DNA of 64,000 nt from Leptospira saintgironsiae (GTDB taxonomy: Bacteria; Spirochaetota; Leptospiria; Leptospirales; Leptospiraceae). Position 1 is the stretch's first letter, and each line of letters starts with the position of its first letter. Positions 50,118 through 58,587 of the stretch are shown piece by piece. Made by a program: the position numbers and the translations under genes. The DNA is taken from contig NZ_NPDR01000008.1 of NCBI RefSeq assembly GCF_002811765.1, positions 62,001-126,000 of the forward strand. Reading direction: 5' to 3'. The notes beneath the pieces were generated by a model. It did no database searches. It had not been told where the DNA came from and saw only the letters and a list, made by a program, of their open reading frames with translations.

Positions 50118-50184
50118 TTCCTACCATTCGGTATTTATTTGACTGTGCTGGTCAATAAAAATTCCTACCGGTTGGTATTTATTT
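50118..50184. promoter_or_regulatory. Two direct-repeat TetR operators between OYE and tetR
   Basis: Two copies of a 23-base element, at 50118-50140 and 50162-50184, differ at only 3 positions. Each has a palindromic core TACCnnnnGGTA (TACCATTCGGTA and TACCGGTTGGTA) followed by TTTATTT. Their centres are 44 bases apart, about four helical turns, so two dimers would sit on the same DNA face. They lie between the divergent starts of the OYE and the TetR regulator, the expected place for shared repression. Confidence 0.65.
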
Positions 50185-50244
50185 TTAGGAAATTTGGAGA
50201 ATTAGTTTGACGGGCCAAAGAAAAATGTAGAATCAGAAGCAGGA

Positions 50245-50877
50245 ATGAAACTGAACAAATCTAAGCCTGGCTGGAAAAAAATGCCGGAGGAGGTTCGAAA
50301 GGAATCTATCCTTCAGGCAGCCATGCAATGTTTCTTTAGCAAGGGTTTCGAAAGGACCTCTGTTCAGGACATAGCGGATGCGGCCGGACTCACAAAAGGT
50401 GGGATCTATTTCCATTTCGAAAGCAAAGAAGAGATCAGAGACACTCTCATCCAAAACTTTTTATCTTGGGAAAGGTTCGGATTCGAAGAACCCGAAGTAA
50501 AAGCGCTTCCTCCTCATCTGCGCTTGGTAGAATATTTAGAAAGACTCGCAAACCGTCTGGCAGTGGAAGGAAATTGCAGCCCTCGCCTATTTGCAGAAGC
50601 GACTGCTTGCGGCGCAATGGAAAAAGAAATATTAAGTTTTTATGATTCTTTAGAAAAACTTTTCGCTAAGACGATTAAAGAATCTCAGGAAAATGGTAAG
50701 ATCAGAGAAGATCTTTCACCAGAACTTTCTGCCAGGACATTACTCGCACTTTTTGACGGATTGCAGATACAGTCAGATATTTCTAATAAGAGAGCTTTAC
50801 AGACTGTCGGAAGAGAAGTCCTAAAAGTGTTTATGAAATCTATGTTATTCCTTCCTCAGGATAACTGCGAAATTTGA
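50245..50877 (+). CDS. TetR-family transcriptional regulator
   Basis: 210 residues. Helix-turn-helix: KESILQAAMQCFFSKGFERTSVQDIADAAGLTKGGIYFHFESKEEI (about 18-63), very typical. The C-terminal domain has the TetR_C form with EATACGAMEKEILSFYDSLEKLF. ATG 50245 has a closely spaced CAGGA; an alternative ATG at 50281 is possible. Divergent from the OYE across a pair of repeated operator-like sites; probably represses both genes. Confidence 0.9.
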   Translation: MKLNKSKPGWKKMPEEVRKESILQAAMQCFFSKGFERTSVQDIADAAGLTKGGIYFHFESKEEIRDTLIQNFLSWERFGFEEPEVKALPPHLRLVEYLERLANRLAVEGNCSPRLFAEATACGAMEKEILSFYDSLEKLFAKTIKESQENGKIREDLSPELSARTLLALFDGLQIQSDISNKRALQTVGREVLKVFMKSMLFLPQDNCEI

Positions 50878-50901
50878 GGAATGTTCTTTGGTCGGAGTTT
50901 T

Positions 50902-51024
50902 TCAAACTTTGATCGGAAGATAAATACTCACTAACAAGAAAGCTAATGAGATCAAGATCGCCATCAGTGGTCTGATAATCCGATAAAATTTCCAAAGTTT
51001 CAATTCGAATCGTTTGTTCTTCAT
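50902..51024 (-). CDS. Candidate 40-residue membrane microprotein
   Basis: A minus-strand ORF starting ATG 51024: a basic N-terminus MKNKRFELKLWKFYRIIRP followed by one hydrophobic helix (MAILISLAFLLVSIYL) and a short tail PIKV. The positive-inside rule and a single helix are as in known small membrane proteins. The ribosome binding site (TAGAG) is weak. A terminator lies upstream of it on the same strand at 51086-51103, so it would need its own promoter. Coding status unproven. Confidence 0.4.
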   Translation of the reverse strand: MKNKRFELKLWKFYRIIRPLMAILISLAFLLVSIYLPIKV

Positions 51025-51085
51025 CTCTATATATTAGAGAACAAACGAATGATCTAGGACTTACATTTTCAAAAAAAAATTTATA

Positions 51086-51103
51086 ATCCCTTGAGTGAGG
51101 GAT
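51086..51103 (-). terminator. Rho-independent terminator between two microprotein ORFs
   Basis: ATCCCT and AGGGAT pair around a 6-base loop (TGAGTG on plus), and on the minus strand the arm is followed by TATAAA and nine T bases. It sits 18 bases downstream of the 31-residue ORF stop and likely ends the transcript of the propeller lipoprotein gene. Confidence 0.65.
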
Positions 51104-51120
51104 AAAAGATCTATATCAGA

Positions 51121-51216
51121 TTATTTTAATTCTTTATGTCTTTTTCTGATCCAGAGTCCGTACACAATTCCGACAGAAAATCCGGATACGATTACTATAA
51201 TTAGAATTGGGTCCAT
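51121..51216 (-). CDS. Candidate 31-residue membrane microprotein
   Basis: ATG 51216: one helix (ILIIVIVSGFSVGIVYGLW at residues 4-22) and a basic tail RKRHKELK. A GGAAGAAG element directly precedes the ATG. It lies between the lipoprotein gene (51257 end) and a terminator, so it can be the second gene of that transcript. The pattern (short helix, basic tail) is like small respiratory or transport accessory proteins. No family identified. Confidence 0.45.
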   Translation of the reverse strand: MDPILIIVIVSGFSVGIVYGLWIRKRHKELK

Positions 51217-51256
51217 CTTCTTCCCAGATTTACAATTGATCTAGGTTTTGCAAATC

Positions 51257-52495
51257 TTACTTGTTTCTGCTTGTTACAGAAGTCATCTCAAGATTGACGC
51301 CAGCAACTTGTAAGTATGTCCAATCGGTACTTTGAGTCGGGGCTATTCCTACAGTTCCGATAGAACCTGAATCCCCAACGGCTACGATTCGGTTTAGTTT
51401 TGAACTATAAGCCGCAGACATCCAATCATTATATCCGCTGCTGCCTCCGCAAGTATCCAGAGTACTGAAAGAGGTCCAAGACGTTCCTTGGTTAGAAGAA
51501 TATGCCCATTTGCAATTTGGGCCAAATGTGTAAATATTTCCTGATGAATCGCTCGCAAAACCGTTCGGTCTAGCATTTGTTCCAAAACCTGTAGCTACAG
51601 AAATAGGCCAAGTTCCGTTGGCGTTCATTTTGGAACTCACGGATACAGAATCACCACCTCTAGTTCCAACCAAATAGAAATCATTCGAGCGAGATTTGAA
51701 AAATTGGAATGTAGTCATCTCATAAGGAGAAGCAGTCGGAGGATTCCAAACTATGGAACCTATGGAGCTTCCAGAAGGAGGAAATGATTCCAGAGCATTA
51801 ATGGTAGCTGCAGGATTATATCTTAAGATAGCTGTATAGGATCCAACTTCCATGGAACAATACACTGTATTATTATAAATTGAAATTAAACAAGAAGCAT
51901 CGTATGATCCGTAATCTACGTCTGCTATATCTTCTATTACAGTCCAGGTAACTCCGTTCGAACTTTGGATCATATATAATGTTTCGCCGGAAGAGTAGGC
52001 AAACTTGGAACCTGTTGCGATAAACTTATTCACCCCTCCGACTGAACCGTAAGAGATGGTACGTAATGGTAGATTCCCTTGAGTTGGATATGTAGCAGAA
52101 TTCGGACAGGCAACTCGAGTCCAGGTCACTGCATCGGGACTTGTCCAAAGCCCACAGTTATTTGTTCTGCTTGTAAAATCACCAGTAGTCGTTCCTACTG
52201 CGACGAATAAACCATTTCCATAAGTGACTGAATACAAGCTCCCTCCGGAACAATCCGGAAAAGTGGAAGACCCAACACTCGCAGTCCATGCAATCCCATC
52301 TTTACTAGTCCATAAAGAGCAAGCTACACCTACAGCTACAAACTCATTGGCATTATCAGTCGGTCCGAGTTGGTTGGATAATGTCAGATCCAAGCCAAGG
52401 CCCACTAAAGATTGGGAAGCATCTATATTCACTTCCTTAGCTTGGTTGCAATATAAGATCTGAAAGATACTTAGTAATAGAACGATACGTTTCAT
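51257..52495 (-). CDS. Propeller-type surface lipoprotein of unknown function
   Basis: I start it at the ATG at 52495 (412 residues) since MKRIVLLLSIFQILYCNQAK is then a signal with lipobox ILYC; the ATG at 52519 adds eight residues. The mature part has repeated W-T-x-S/D-x-G-x-T/S units of the BNR/propeller type (for example ACSLWTSKDGIAWTASVG, and WAYSSNQGTSWTSFS), spread through the protein. It is probably an outer-membrane lipoprotein. Similar proteins in spirochaetes have no proven function. Confidence 0.78.
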   Translation of the reverse strand: MKRIVLLLSIFQILYCNQAKEVNIDASQSLVGLGLDLTLSNQLGPTDNANEFVAVGVACSLWTSKDGIAWTASVGSSTFPDCSGGSLYSVTYGNGLFVAVGTTTGDFTSRTNNCGLWTSPDAVTWTRVACPNSATYPTQGNLPLRTISYGSVGGVNKFIATGSKFAYSSGETLYMIQSSNGVTWTVIEDIADVDYGSYDASCLISIYNNTVYCSMEVGSYTAILRYNPAATINALESFPPSGSSIGSIVWNPPTASPYEMTTFQFFKSRSNDFYLVGTRGGDSVSVSSKMNANGTWPISVATGFGTNARPNGFASDSSGNIYTFGPNCKWAYSSNQGTSWTSFSTLDTCGGSSGYNDWMSAAYSSKLNRIVAVGDSGSIGTVGIAPTQSTDWTYLQVAGVNLEMTSVTSRNK

Positions 52496-52603
52496 GCCCG
52501 GGCCTTTACTTAATAACAAATTTCCTTAGGATCTTTCCCATCTTTTTTTGGGATAAATAGAGTCCATTTATGTCGAATTTTGTAGAGTTTGTTCCAGATT
52601 AGT

Positions 52604-53044
52604 TTAGGGTTCCAACTTGTAATCAGGCTCTAGGATACGAGGGCAATGGCTGAAAATTGTCCCTAAATAATGTCTGGCTAAAGAATGAAAGACCCATTCT
52701 CCTGCGGTATTTTGCACTTCTGCAGAACCGATTTCAGAAAAACCATTTTTCTGAAAGAAAGAATCTAAGCTCCAATCTTCTTCCCCAGGGATCACTTGTA
52801 CTTTTAACATAGCGTAGAAGGTACCTGAATCCGGGTCGAATCTAAATACGATGGATCTACCACCTAATGGATTTCGAATGGAGAAGGTGGCCCATTTTGC
52901 CTTGGGCCCAGAACCTTCGGACTTTAAATCATACAATTCGTATTGTAAATCTTTCTCGTCCCCGAAAAACTCATGAAAAGCAGAACGAAATGCATCTCCA
53001 AATTCCAATTGAGTTGGGAAATAAGAATCTTCCGAAGGATCCAT
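52604..53044 (-). CDS. Conserved hypothetical protein
   Basis: 146 residues, acidic, no signal or membrane helix. Compact alpha/beta-type composition, with WATFSIRNPLGGRSIVFRFDPDSGTFYAMLKVQVI. No domain recognised. Divergent from the FlaA-like gene (11 bases between starts), so promoters must overlap the coding starts. It lies 84 bases beyond the lipoprotein gene on the same strand. Confidence 0.65.
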   Translation of the reverse strand: MDPSEDSYFPTQLEFGDAFRSAFHEFFGDEKDLQYELYDLKSEGSGPKAKWATFSIRNPLGGRSIVFRFDPDSGTFYAMLKVQVIPGEEDWSLDSFFQKNGFSEIGSAEVQNTAGEWVFHSLARHYLGTIFSHCPRILEPDYKLEP

Positions 53045-53055
53045 AGTACTGATTT

Positions 53056-53817
53056 TTGGAAAGTCGAATACACCATCAAGTTTTTAGAGAAATGGATCTT
53101 AGGAAAATAAACGAGATGTTATCTTTTTTTGAGAATCTGGCCGAAATAAAAAACATGAGCTGGAAAAAATCCAAGATCTATCTATTTCAAATTTTTTCCT
53201 TAATCATGCTCGGCGGAATTTTCTTTTTATCCGAATCGATCTTGCCCAAAGATCTTTCCGGAATTTATAAAGAATACGTAGTCCAAGATTTCGAGACTGA
53301 AGTTTTCGGAGAAGAAAACGTAAAAGCAAAATTGGGTCCTGATTTCAGTCCGGAAGTAAGGATCTCCACTGTATTTAGAACTCCAGAAAGAGAATCCGAA
53401 AAATCTTTGTATGTAGAACTGAGCGCTGAAAAAAACCAATCCTTTCAGATCTTATTCAAAAAACCTTGGTCCTCTAAAGAATTCGTGAAAGAATTCAAGT
53501 TTCATGTTTATGCAAATGATGGTGGTGGTTCTCTTTTTGTTTTGGTAAGAGATTCCAGTTTAGATCAAAAAAAGATATTACTCACACATTTTAATTTTTC
53601 AGGTTGGAAAGTATTATCCTTAGACATCACTCGTAAAGTGAGACAAGACGATCTAGTCACTCATCAAAATTCTGAACTTGTATTCTTAGGATTTTTATAC
53701 GAAGCTCCTTTCGAAAGAAAAAGAGGTACTAGAGAAGTTTTCGTAATAGATGATATTCTTGCGAAGACGAGACCTAAATATCTTTTGTTTCCAGGCGAGA
53801 AGGCCTTAGTAAAATAA
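53056..53817 (+). CDS. FlaA-like (flagellar sheath) protein
   Basis: Up to 253 residues; a start at 53155 (MSWKKSKIYLFQIFSLIMLGG) would place the hydrophobic helix at the N-terminus as a signal/anchor. The rest fits the FlaA filament-sheath pattern of spirochaetes: YVVQDFETE, FNFSGWKVLSLDITRKV, LVFLGFLYEAP and FVIDDILAKT. FlaA covers the periplasmic flagellar core. This looks like a divergent paralogue, and it is not next to other flagellar genes. Match made by eye; moderate. Confidence 0.55.
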   Translation: MESRIHHQVFREMDLRKINEMLSFFENLAEIKNMSWKKSKIYLFQIFSLIMLGGIFFLSESILPKDLSGIYKEYVVQDFETEVFGEENVKAKLGPDFSPEVRISTVFRTPERESEKSLYVELSAEKNQSFQILFKKPWSSKEFVKEFKFHVYANDGGGSLFVLVRDSSLDQKKILLTHFNFSGWKVLSLDITRKVRQDDLVTHQNSELVFLGFLYEAPFERKRGTREVFVIDDILAKTRPKYLLFPGEKALVK

Positions 53818-53823
53818 TATTTG

Positions 53824-54849
53824 CTAATCTAAATTCGCGAGTCCCAAATCTTTTCTCGCTGGGTAAGAGTTCCTTCTTCTCTCAAAATATTCCCAGTCTG
53901 CATTCTTCCAAGATTCTCTTAATTTCTGATCTTCTTCTTTTAAAAAAGTTTCAGTAGAGATTGGCTGATTCGATTTCAAAAATTTTGAAAGTGGAGGAAG
54001 TTTGTTTTCTTTATATAGAATGCATAACTTCTCCGCAAGCTTATATGTGCCAAGTAATCTTCCTAGTTGGCTATAACCTGCGATATGAGGAGTGAAAATT
54101 GAATTTTCTAAACTCGCCATTTGTTCTGCAATTTTTCCTTTAGGAGGTTCCGGATAAAACACGTCCATTACCTTATATAGATCTGTTCTATCCAAAATAG
54201 TTTGAAAAGTTTCTTCCGACCAAACTTCTCCTCTACTTGTGTTTATAAGAAGTGTATCTTCTTTCAATTTGGAAATTTTATCTTTGTCCAGTATATTCAC
54301 TGTTGGATAAGGGCCATTAGCAGTAAGAGGGACATGAAGACTTACAATAGAACATTTTAATATCTCATCCAAAGGTTGAGAATGATCCTTGATAAAGGGG
54401 TCGTTATAGATATATGGGACCTTCTTCTCTTCTAAAATTTTGGCGAATGTTTTGCCCGTATTTCCGAAGCCGATGATGCCAACTTTCTTTTTTCTAAGTT
54501 CTTCTTCCGAAAAAAAATGAAGAAGAGAGACCCAACAATATTCAGCAACAGAACCCGCATTGCTTCCTGGAGAATTAATGAATACTCTGGATTCTTTTTT
54601 TAGATCCGAAAAATTCACATGATCTGTTCCAGAACTCACTGTTGCAAAAATTTTTACGCTAGGAAACATCCGACAGGTCTCTTGATTTACCTTGAGTCTA
54701 GTATTTGCAATTAATACAGTAGGTTTAAACTTTTCGATCTCTTCTGGGGATTTGGCAGGATATGATCTTACATCTAAGTTCCGGAAATGAGAAAAAATTT
54801 CCGAAGCCCCGACGGTTCCTTCCGGATAAAAAAGAATAGGAAGAGACAT
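53824..54849 (-). CDS. PdxB-like D-2-hydroxyacid dehydrogenase
   Basis: 341 residues. Catalytic and cofactor features: VSSGTDHVNFSDL, NSPGSNAGSVAEY, the NAD loop VGIIGFGNTGKTF at about 120-132, INTSRGEVW with Arg, and FTPHIAGYS with catalytic His. The segment SLHVPLTANGPYPTVNILD is typical of erythronate-4-phosphate dehydrogenase (PdxB), but the usual C-terminal PdxB domain is short or absent. May serve vitamin B6 synthesis. Lone gene. Confidence 0.78.
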   Translation of the reverse strand: MSLPILFYPEGTVGASEIFSHFRNLDVRSYPAKSPEEIEKFKPTVLIANTRLKVNQETCRMFPSVKIFATVSSGTDHVNFSDLKKESRVFINSPGSNAGSVAEYCWVSLLHFFSEEELRKKKVGIIGFGNTGKTFAKILEEKKVPYIYNDPFIKDHSQPLDEILKCSIVSLHVPLTANGPYPTVNILDKDKISKLKEDTLLINTSRGEVWSEETFQTILDRTDLYKVMDVFYPEPPKGKIAEQMASLENSIFTPHIAGYSQLGRLLGTYKLAEKLCILYKENKLPPLSKFLKSNQPISTETFLKEEDQKLRESWKNADWEYFERRRNSYPARKDLGLANLD

Positions 54850-54960
54850 GAAGGAATCATTTAAAAAAGGACCTGAATCGCCAATTTATTTTCCGTAAAA
54901 ACTCTTGCCTTCTCACACCCGATCAATACCTTCAATGCTTCCAACCGGTAAATATTTCAA

Positions 54961-56022
54961 ATGTTAGAACGTTTAAAAGAAATCCCCCCGAAAATCTGGC
55001 TTTTTGCCTCTGGTTTTTTAATCCTTATAGTATTGATTGTATTCCTTCTCTGGGAGCCAGGTTCGGCCGGCAGAGAATTTGGTTTTGATGGAGGAGATTC
55101 TCCAGGCTTTACTGTAACTCAAAACGAGAATGGAGAATGGATTATCAATCCAGAGATCATGGCTACTTCTCGCGAATTATATAAAGACGGCCAATGGTTA
55201 AGCTATGATGAGATCTTAAAGTATGCTGCAAATGGAGAATTGGATCTTGTATCTTCTCTTTGGGAATTGAGAAGGAAATGTCCTGCAGATTATACCCCAG
55301 AACAATGTAATGAAATAGTAAAAGCATTTATCTTAGAACAATATCCTGGAGCGGATGGAGAAAGGCTCGTTGGTCTTTTTAGGAAATATCTTTCTTATGA
55401 GATGGTATTAAGAGAATTCGAACAACCTAAAGGCAAAAGCCAGGAAGAAATTTACGAAATCATAAAGAAGAAGAGAAGAGAACTTTTTTCAGACCAAGAT
55501 GCTAAACTGATCTTTGGATTAGAAGAAGCGGAGAAGGAGTTCCAATATGGATATGACCAATTCCTGAGCGAAGTCAAAAATCTTCCTGGAGATAAAAAGC
55601 TCGCGAGATATGAAGAATATCGTAAGGGAGTTTATGGAAATTATTATAATACGATCTATAAAAGAGAGCCTAAGTTCAATAAATACGAAACTGAACTTTA
55701 TTTTAAAGAAACAGATCTGAACAAATTATCCGCTGCAGAAAAAGATCCTCAGGTGCGTGCAATCCGAGAAAAATATTTCGGAAAAGACGGAGCTGACAGG
55801 ATCGAAAAAGTCTTAAAAGAGATTGATGCAGAAAAGAAGAGAGAAGATCAAACCGCACAAGAAGAACAAACTTGGCTCAAAGCTCATCCGACTGCAAGAC
55901 CTGAAGAAAGAGATAAAGCTTTGAATGAGATCAGAGTTAAAATTTTAGGCCAAGAAGAAGCAGAGGCTTATGGTAGAAGAAAAGCCTTAGAAGAAGACCA
56001 AAGACGTTTGCAAGGCAAATGA
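54961..56022 (+). CDS. Lipase-foldase-like (LifO) membrane protein
   Basis: 353 residues. One N-terminal membrane helix (IWLFASGFLILIVLIVFLLW, about 12-31), then an all-helical charged domain. Patterns such as FRKYLSYEMVLREFEQ, RRELFSDQDAKLIFGLEEAEKEF and IREKYFGKDGADRIEKVLKEID follow the steric chaperones of secreted lipases (PF03280). These usually sit beside their lipase; none is in this window. The stop overlaps the lnt start (ATGA). It may help fold a secreted lipase elsewhere, or have another envelope role. Confidence 0.62.
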   Translation: MLERLKEIPPKIWLFASGFLILIVLIVFLLWEPGSAGREFGFDGGDSPGFTVTQNENGEWIINPEIMATSRELYKDGQWLSYDEILKYAANGELDLVSSLWELRRKCPADYTPEQCNEIVKAFILEQYPGADGERLVGLFRKYLSYEMVLREFEQPKGKSQEEIYEIIKKKRRELFSDQDAKLIFGLEEAEKEFQYGYDQFLSEVKNLPGDKKLARYEEYRKGVYGNYYNTIYKREPKFNKYETELYFKETDLNKLSAAEKDPQVRAIREKYFGKDGADRIEKVLKEIDAEKKREDQTAQEEQTWLKAHPTARPEERDKALNEIRVKILGQEEAEAYGRRKALEEDQRRLQGK

Positions 56023-57788
56023 TCCGGTTTTCCAGAAATCCGATCCGTCCATTCTTATACCTGATCGGAATTGCGTCCGGAATCCTTTTCGGAATGGAGC
56101 CCTTCGAATTTTTTCCAGCGGGAGGGCTCTCCGCGTTATGTGCCTATATTCTATTTTTGGAATTAAGAGAGTGGAAACTTAAATCTGCTATTTTCTGGCT
56201 ATTAGGACTCTCTCAGGTCATTAACCTGATCGTGTTTTTTTGGATCCCCTCCTCTATTTCTGCAATTTCAGGAGCAGGCGCTGGCATTTCCTGGATCCTA
56301 TTTCTCGTGTATGGGATCTTCTCTCATTTTAAACTAATCATCTTTTACTTGGGATGGAATTTTAGTTTATTATTATATAATAAGTATATAAACTCTCCGG
56401 AAAGATTTACCATATTCGGTTGGTTGATTTTTCCGATTTGGGGAGTTTTATCCGATCTGATCATGCCTCAACTGTTTCCTTGGTACTGGGGAAATTTAGC
56501 CGAAGGAAATCTTTCTTTTTCTCAAATCGCATCTTGGACTGGAATATTTGGAGTAGGATTTTTTCTACTCTTAGGAAGTTCCTCTTTAGTATTGATCAGA
56601 AATCCTTCCCTAAAAAGATACGGGATAGCTGGGATCCTTATCTTTGGGATAGTCTGGACTTTAGGAAGTTTCAGACTTTATTCTGCTCCTGATTATACTG
56701 TTCCAAATTCCACTCCTGCAATAGAAGATGGGATCTTAAAACTTTCAGGAGTTCTAATACAACCAAACACTAGTCCTGGTAAAAGAGAATTAGCTGAAAA
56801 TCCTGAATTTGTAGGACAAACAATTAGCACAAGTCTCGAATTGGGCCTTCGTTCTTCTTTGGAAACTTCTCCGCCTCCCGATCTTTTATTTTTGCCTGAG
56901 TCTGCGATTCCATTTCATGGAACAATTCCGAATGAAAATCCGGGACAAGGAGTGTATTCTTCTACATTCCATGGCGCTCTAATGTATCTAACTTACAAAT
57001 CAGGTGCAGATATTTTATACAATGAATTGAATCGTTTTCCGGAAGGTTTAAAAAATCAGGTAACACTTCTTTCTTCTTCCAATGGAGAGGTAGAACGTTA
57101 CGATAAAAGAAGATTACTTGCTTTCGGAGAATATATTCCTTTCGAGTCTACATTTCCTTTTTTAAGAAAACTGTTTAAGGAAACTTCCTTTTATATAACT
57201 GGAGGAGATCCTAAACCTCTTATTGGAAATCGTTCCTTGAGAAGAGAAAGAATTCCTTCTTTACCTACAGAAGAGGAGACTCCTTTGATCCAAAATCCGG
57301 ATCATTTTCGTCCAATTTTAACCAGCTCAGGTAAAGAAGAAAATGTTTCCTATCAGATCTTACCTTTGATCTGTTATGAGGCAATGTTTTCCTATCTTGT
57401 AAGAGATTCAGTAAAATTCGCTTCTAAGAATACATATACTTTTTTTGTAAATCCTACGAATGATTCTTGGTTCTCTTCAGATATAGAAGCTTGGCAACAT
57501 GCAGGAGCTGTTCGATTTAGAGCAATAGAATTTGGGCTTACTTTAGTACGCCCTGCAGTCACAGGAATTTCACTCGCAGTGGATCCGTATGGCAGAAATT
57601 TAAATCATCCAACAAGATATGGAGAAAAAGATACCAGATCCTTCCTGCTTCCAGCTACAAAATTGAAAGAAGGCGGAAATACATTCTATTCCGAATGGGG
57701 AAATCTTCCTTTTTATCTATATACTATTCTGGTATTCACGTTATTCTTTCTTGTAGGAAAAAAGGCATTTTTCAAAACTAAGGGTTAG
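56019..57788 (+). CDS. lnt: Apolipoprotein N-acyltransferase Lnt
   Basis: 589 residues: N-terminal membrane helices (about 10-220), then a nitrilase-like catalytic domain. Catalytic triad visible as Glu294 (LPESAIP), Lys363 (YDKRRLLAFGEYIPFE) and Cys452 (LICYEAMF). It adds the third acyl chain to lipoproteins, which fits a spirochaete with many lipoproteins. A final helix (about 560-580) anchors it. Coupled to the foldase-like gene upstream (4-base overlap). Confidence 0.93.
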   Translation: MIRFSRNPIRPFLYLIGIASGILFGMEPFEFFPAGGLSALCAYILFLELREWKLKSAIFWLLGLSQVINLIVFFWIPSSISAISGAGAGISWILFLVYGIFSHFKLIIFYLGWNFSLLLYNKYINSPERFTIFGWLIFPIWGVLSDLIMPQLFPWYWGNLAEGNLSFSQIASWTGIFGVGFFLLLGSSSLVLIRNPSLKRYGIAGILIFGIVWTLGSFRLYSAPDYTVPNSTPAIEDGILKLSGVLIQPNTSPGKRELAENPEFVGQTISTSLELGLRSSLETSPPPDLLFLPESAIPFHGTIPNENPGQGVYSSTFHGALMYLTYKSGADILYNELNRFPEGLKNQVTLLSSSNGEVERYDKRRLLAFGEYIPFESTFPFLRKLFKETSFYITGGDPKPLIGNRSLRRERIPSLPTEEETPLIQNPDHFRPILTSSGKEENVSYQILPLICYEAMFSYLVRDSVKFASKNTYTFFVNPTNDSWFSSDIEAWQHAGAVRFRAIEFGLTLVRPAVTGISLAVDPYGRNLNHPTRYGEKDTRSFLLPATKLKEGGNTFYSEWGNLPFYLYTILVFTLFFLVGKKAFFKTKG

Positions 57789-57803
57789 CTCCAAGGGGGA
57801 TCT

Positions 57804-58574
57804 TTGTTAGAACATACATTCTGCCATCTCCCTGGTATCGATGTGATCGAAGAAGGGAAACTCTGGGACCAAGGAATTCTTCATTGGGATGAACTCAGAG
57901 AAGTATTAAAAGAAAAAGTAAAGTCTCCTTCCGATATGCATTCCAGATTATTATTGGACTCTCTGGATTTTTCTAGAAAGGAAATGAATAGAAAGAACTG
58001 GGATTATTTTTTCTTCGCTCTACCCAGCCAACAAAAATGGAGATTATTCCCAATCATCCGAGAAAATCTTCTCTATTTAGATATTGAAACTTCCGGTTTA
58101 GGTAATGGTGATTTCGTAACCGTTGTAGGAACTTATGACGGTAAAGATTTCAAAACATATCTTAGAGGAAGGAATATGGATGATTTTCCTGAAGAACTTT
58201 CTTCTTCTCATGTTTTTGTAACTTATAATGGTGCGGCATTCGATGTTCCTTTTTTAGAAAGAGAATTCGGTAAAAAATTCAAGAACCGTCATTTGGATCT
58301 AATGTATATTCTGAGAAGTCTCGGGATCAAAGGTGGTTTGAAAGGTTGCGAGAAGGCCTTAGGTATAAAAAGAGACCTTCCTTATGAAGTAAATGGTGCG
58401 GATGCAGTTCGATTATGGTGGCAGTATGTTCAGTACGATGACCAAGACGCATTAGATCTTCTTTTAAAATATAATAAAGAAGATGTGGTTAACCTAGAAC
58501 TTTTGTTTATTAAAGCCTATAACTTAAAAATCAAAGAAACTCGCTTTTTCGGAGAAGTTATCCCTGAGATTTAA
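57804..58574 (+). CDS. RNase H-like (YprB-type) predicted exonuclease
   Basis: 256 residues. Starts at TTG 57804, which has a strong AAGGGGGA 3-4 bases upstream. DEDD-like residues: YLDIETSGLGNG (Asp, Glu), FVTYNGAAFDVPFLER (Asp), and KYNKEDVVNLELL (Tyr, Asp). The family (PF13482) is near DNA polymerase proofreading domains and YprB. It follows lnt after 15 bases, probably the last gene of that operon. Nucleic acid substrate unknown. Confidence 0.82.
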   Translation: MLEHTFCHLPGIDVIEEGKLWDQGILHWDELREVLKEKVKSPSDMHSRLLLDSLDFSRKEMNRKNWDYFFFALPSQQKWRLFPIIRENLLYLDIETSGLGNGDFVTVVGTYDGKDFKTYLRGRNMDDFPEELSSSHVFVTYNGAAFDVPFLEREFGKKFKNRHLDLMYILRSLGIKGGLKGCEKALGIKRDLPYEVNGADAVRLWWQYVQYDDQDALDLLLKYNKEDVVNLELLFIKAYNLKIKETRFFGEVIPEI

Positions 58575-58587
58575 GTCGCGGAGTGTT

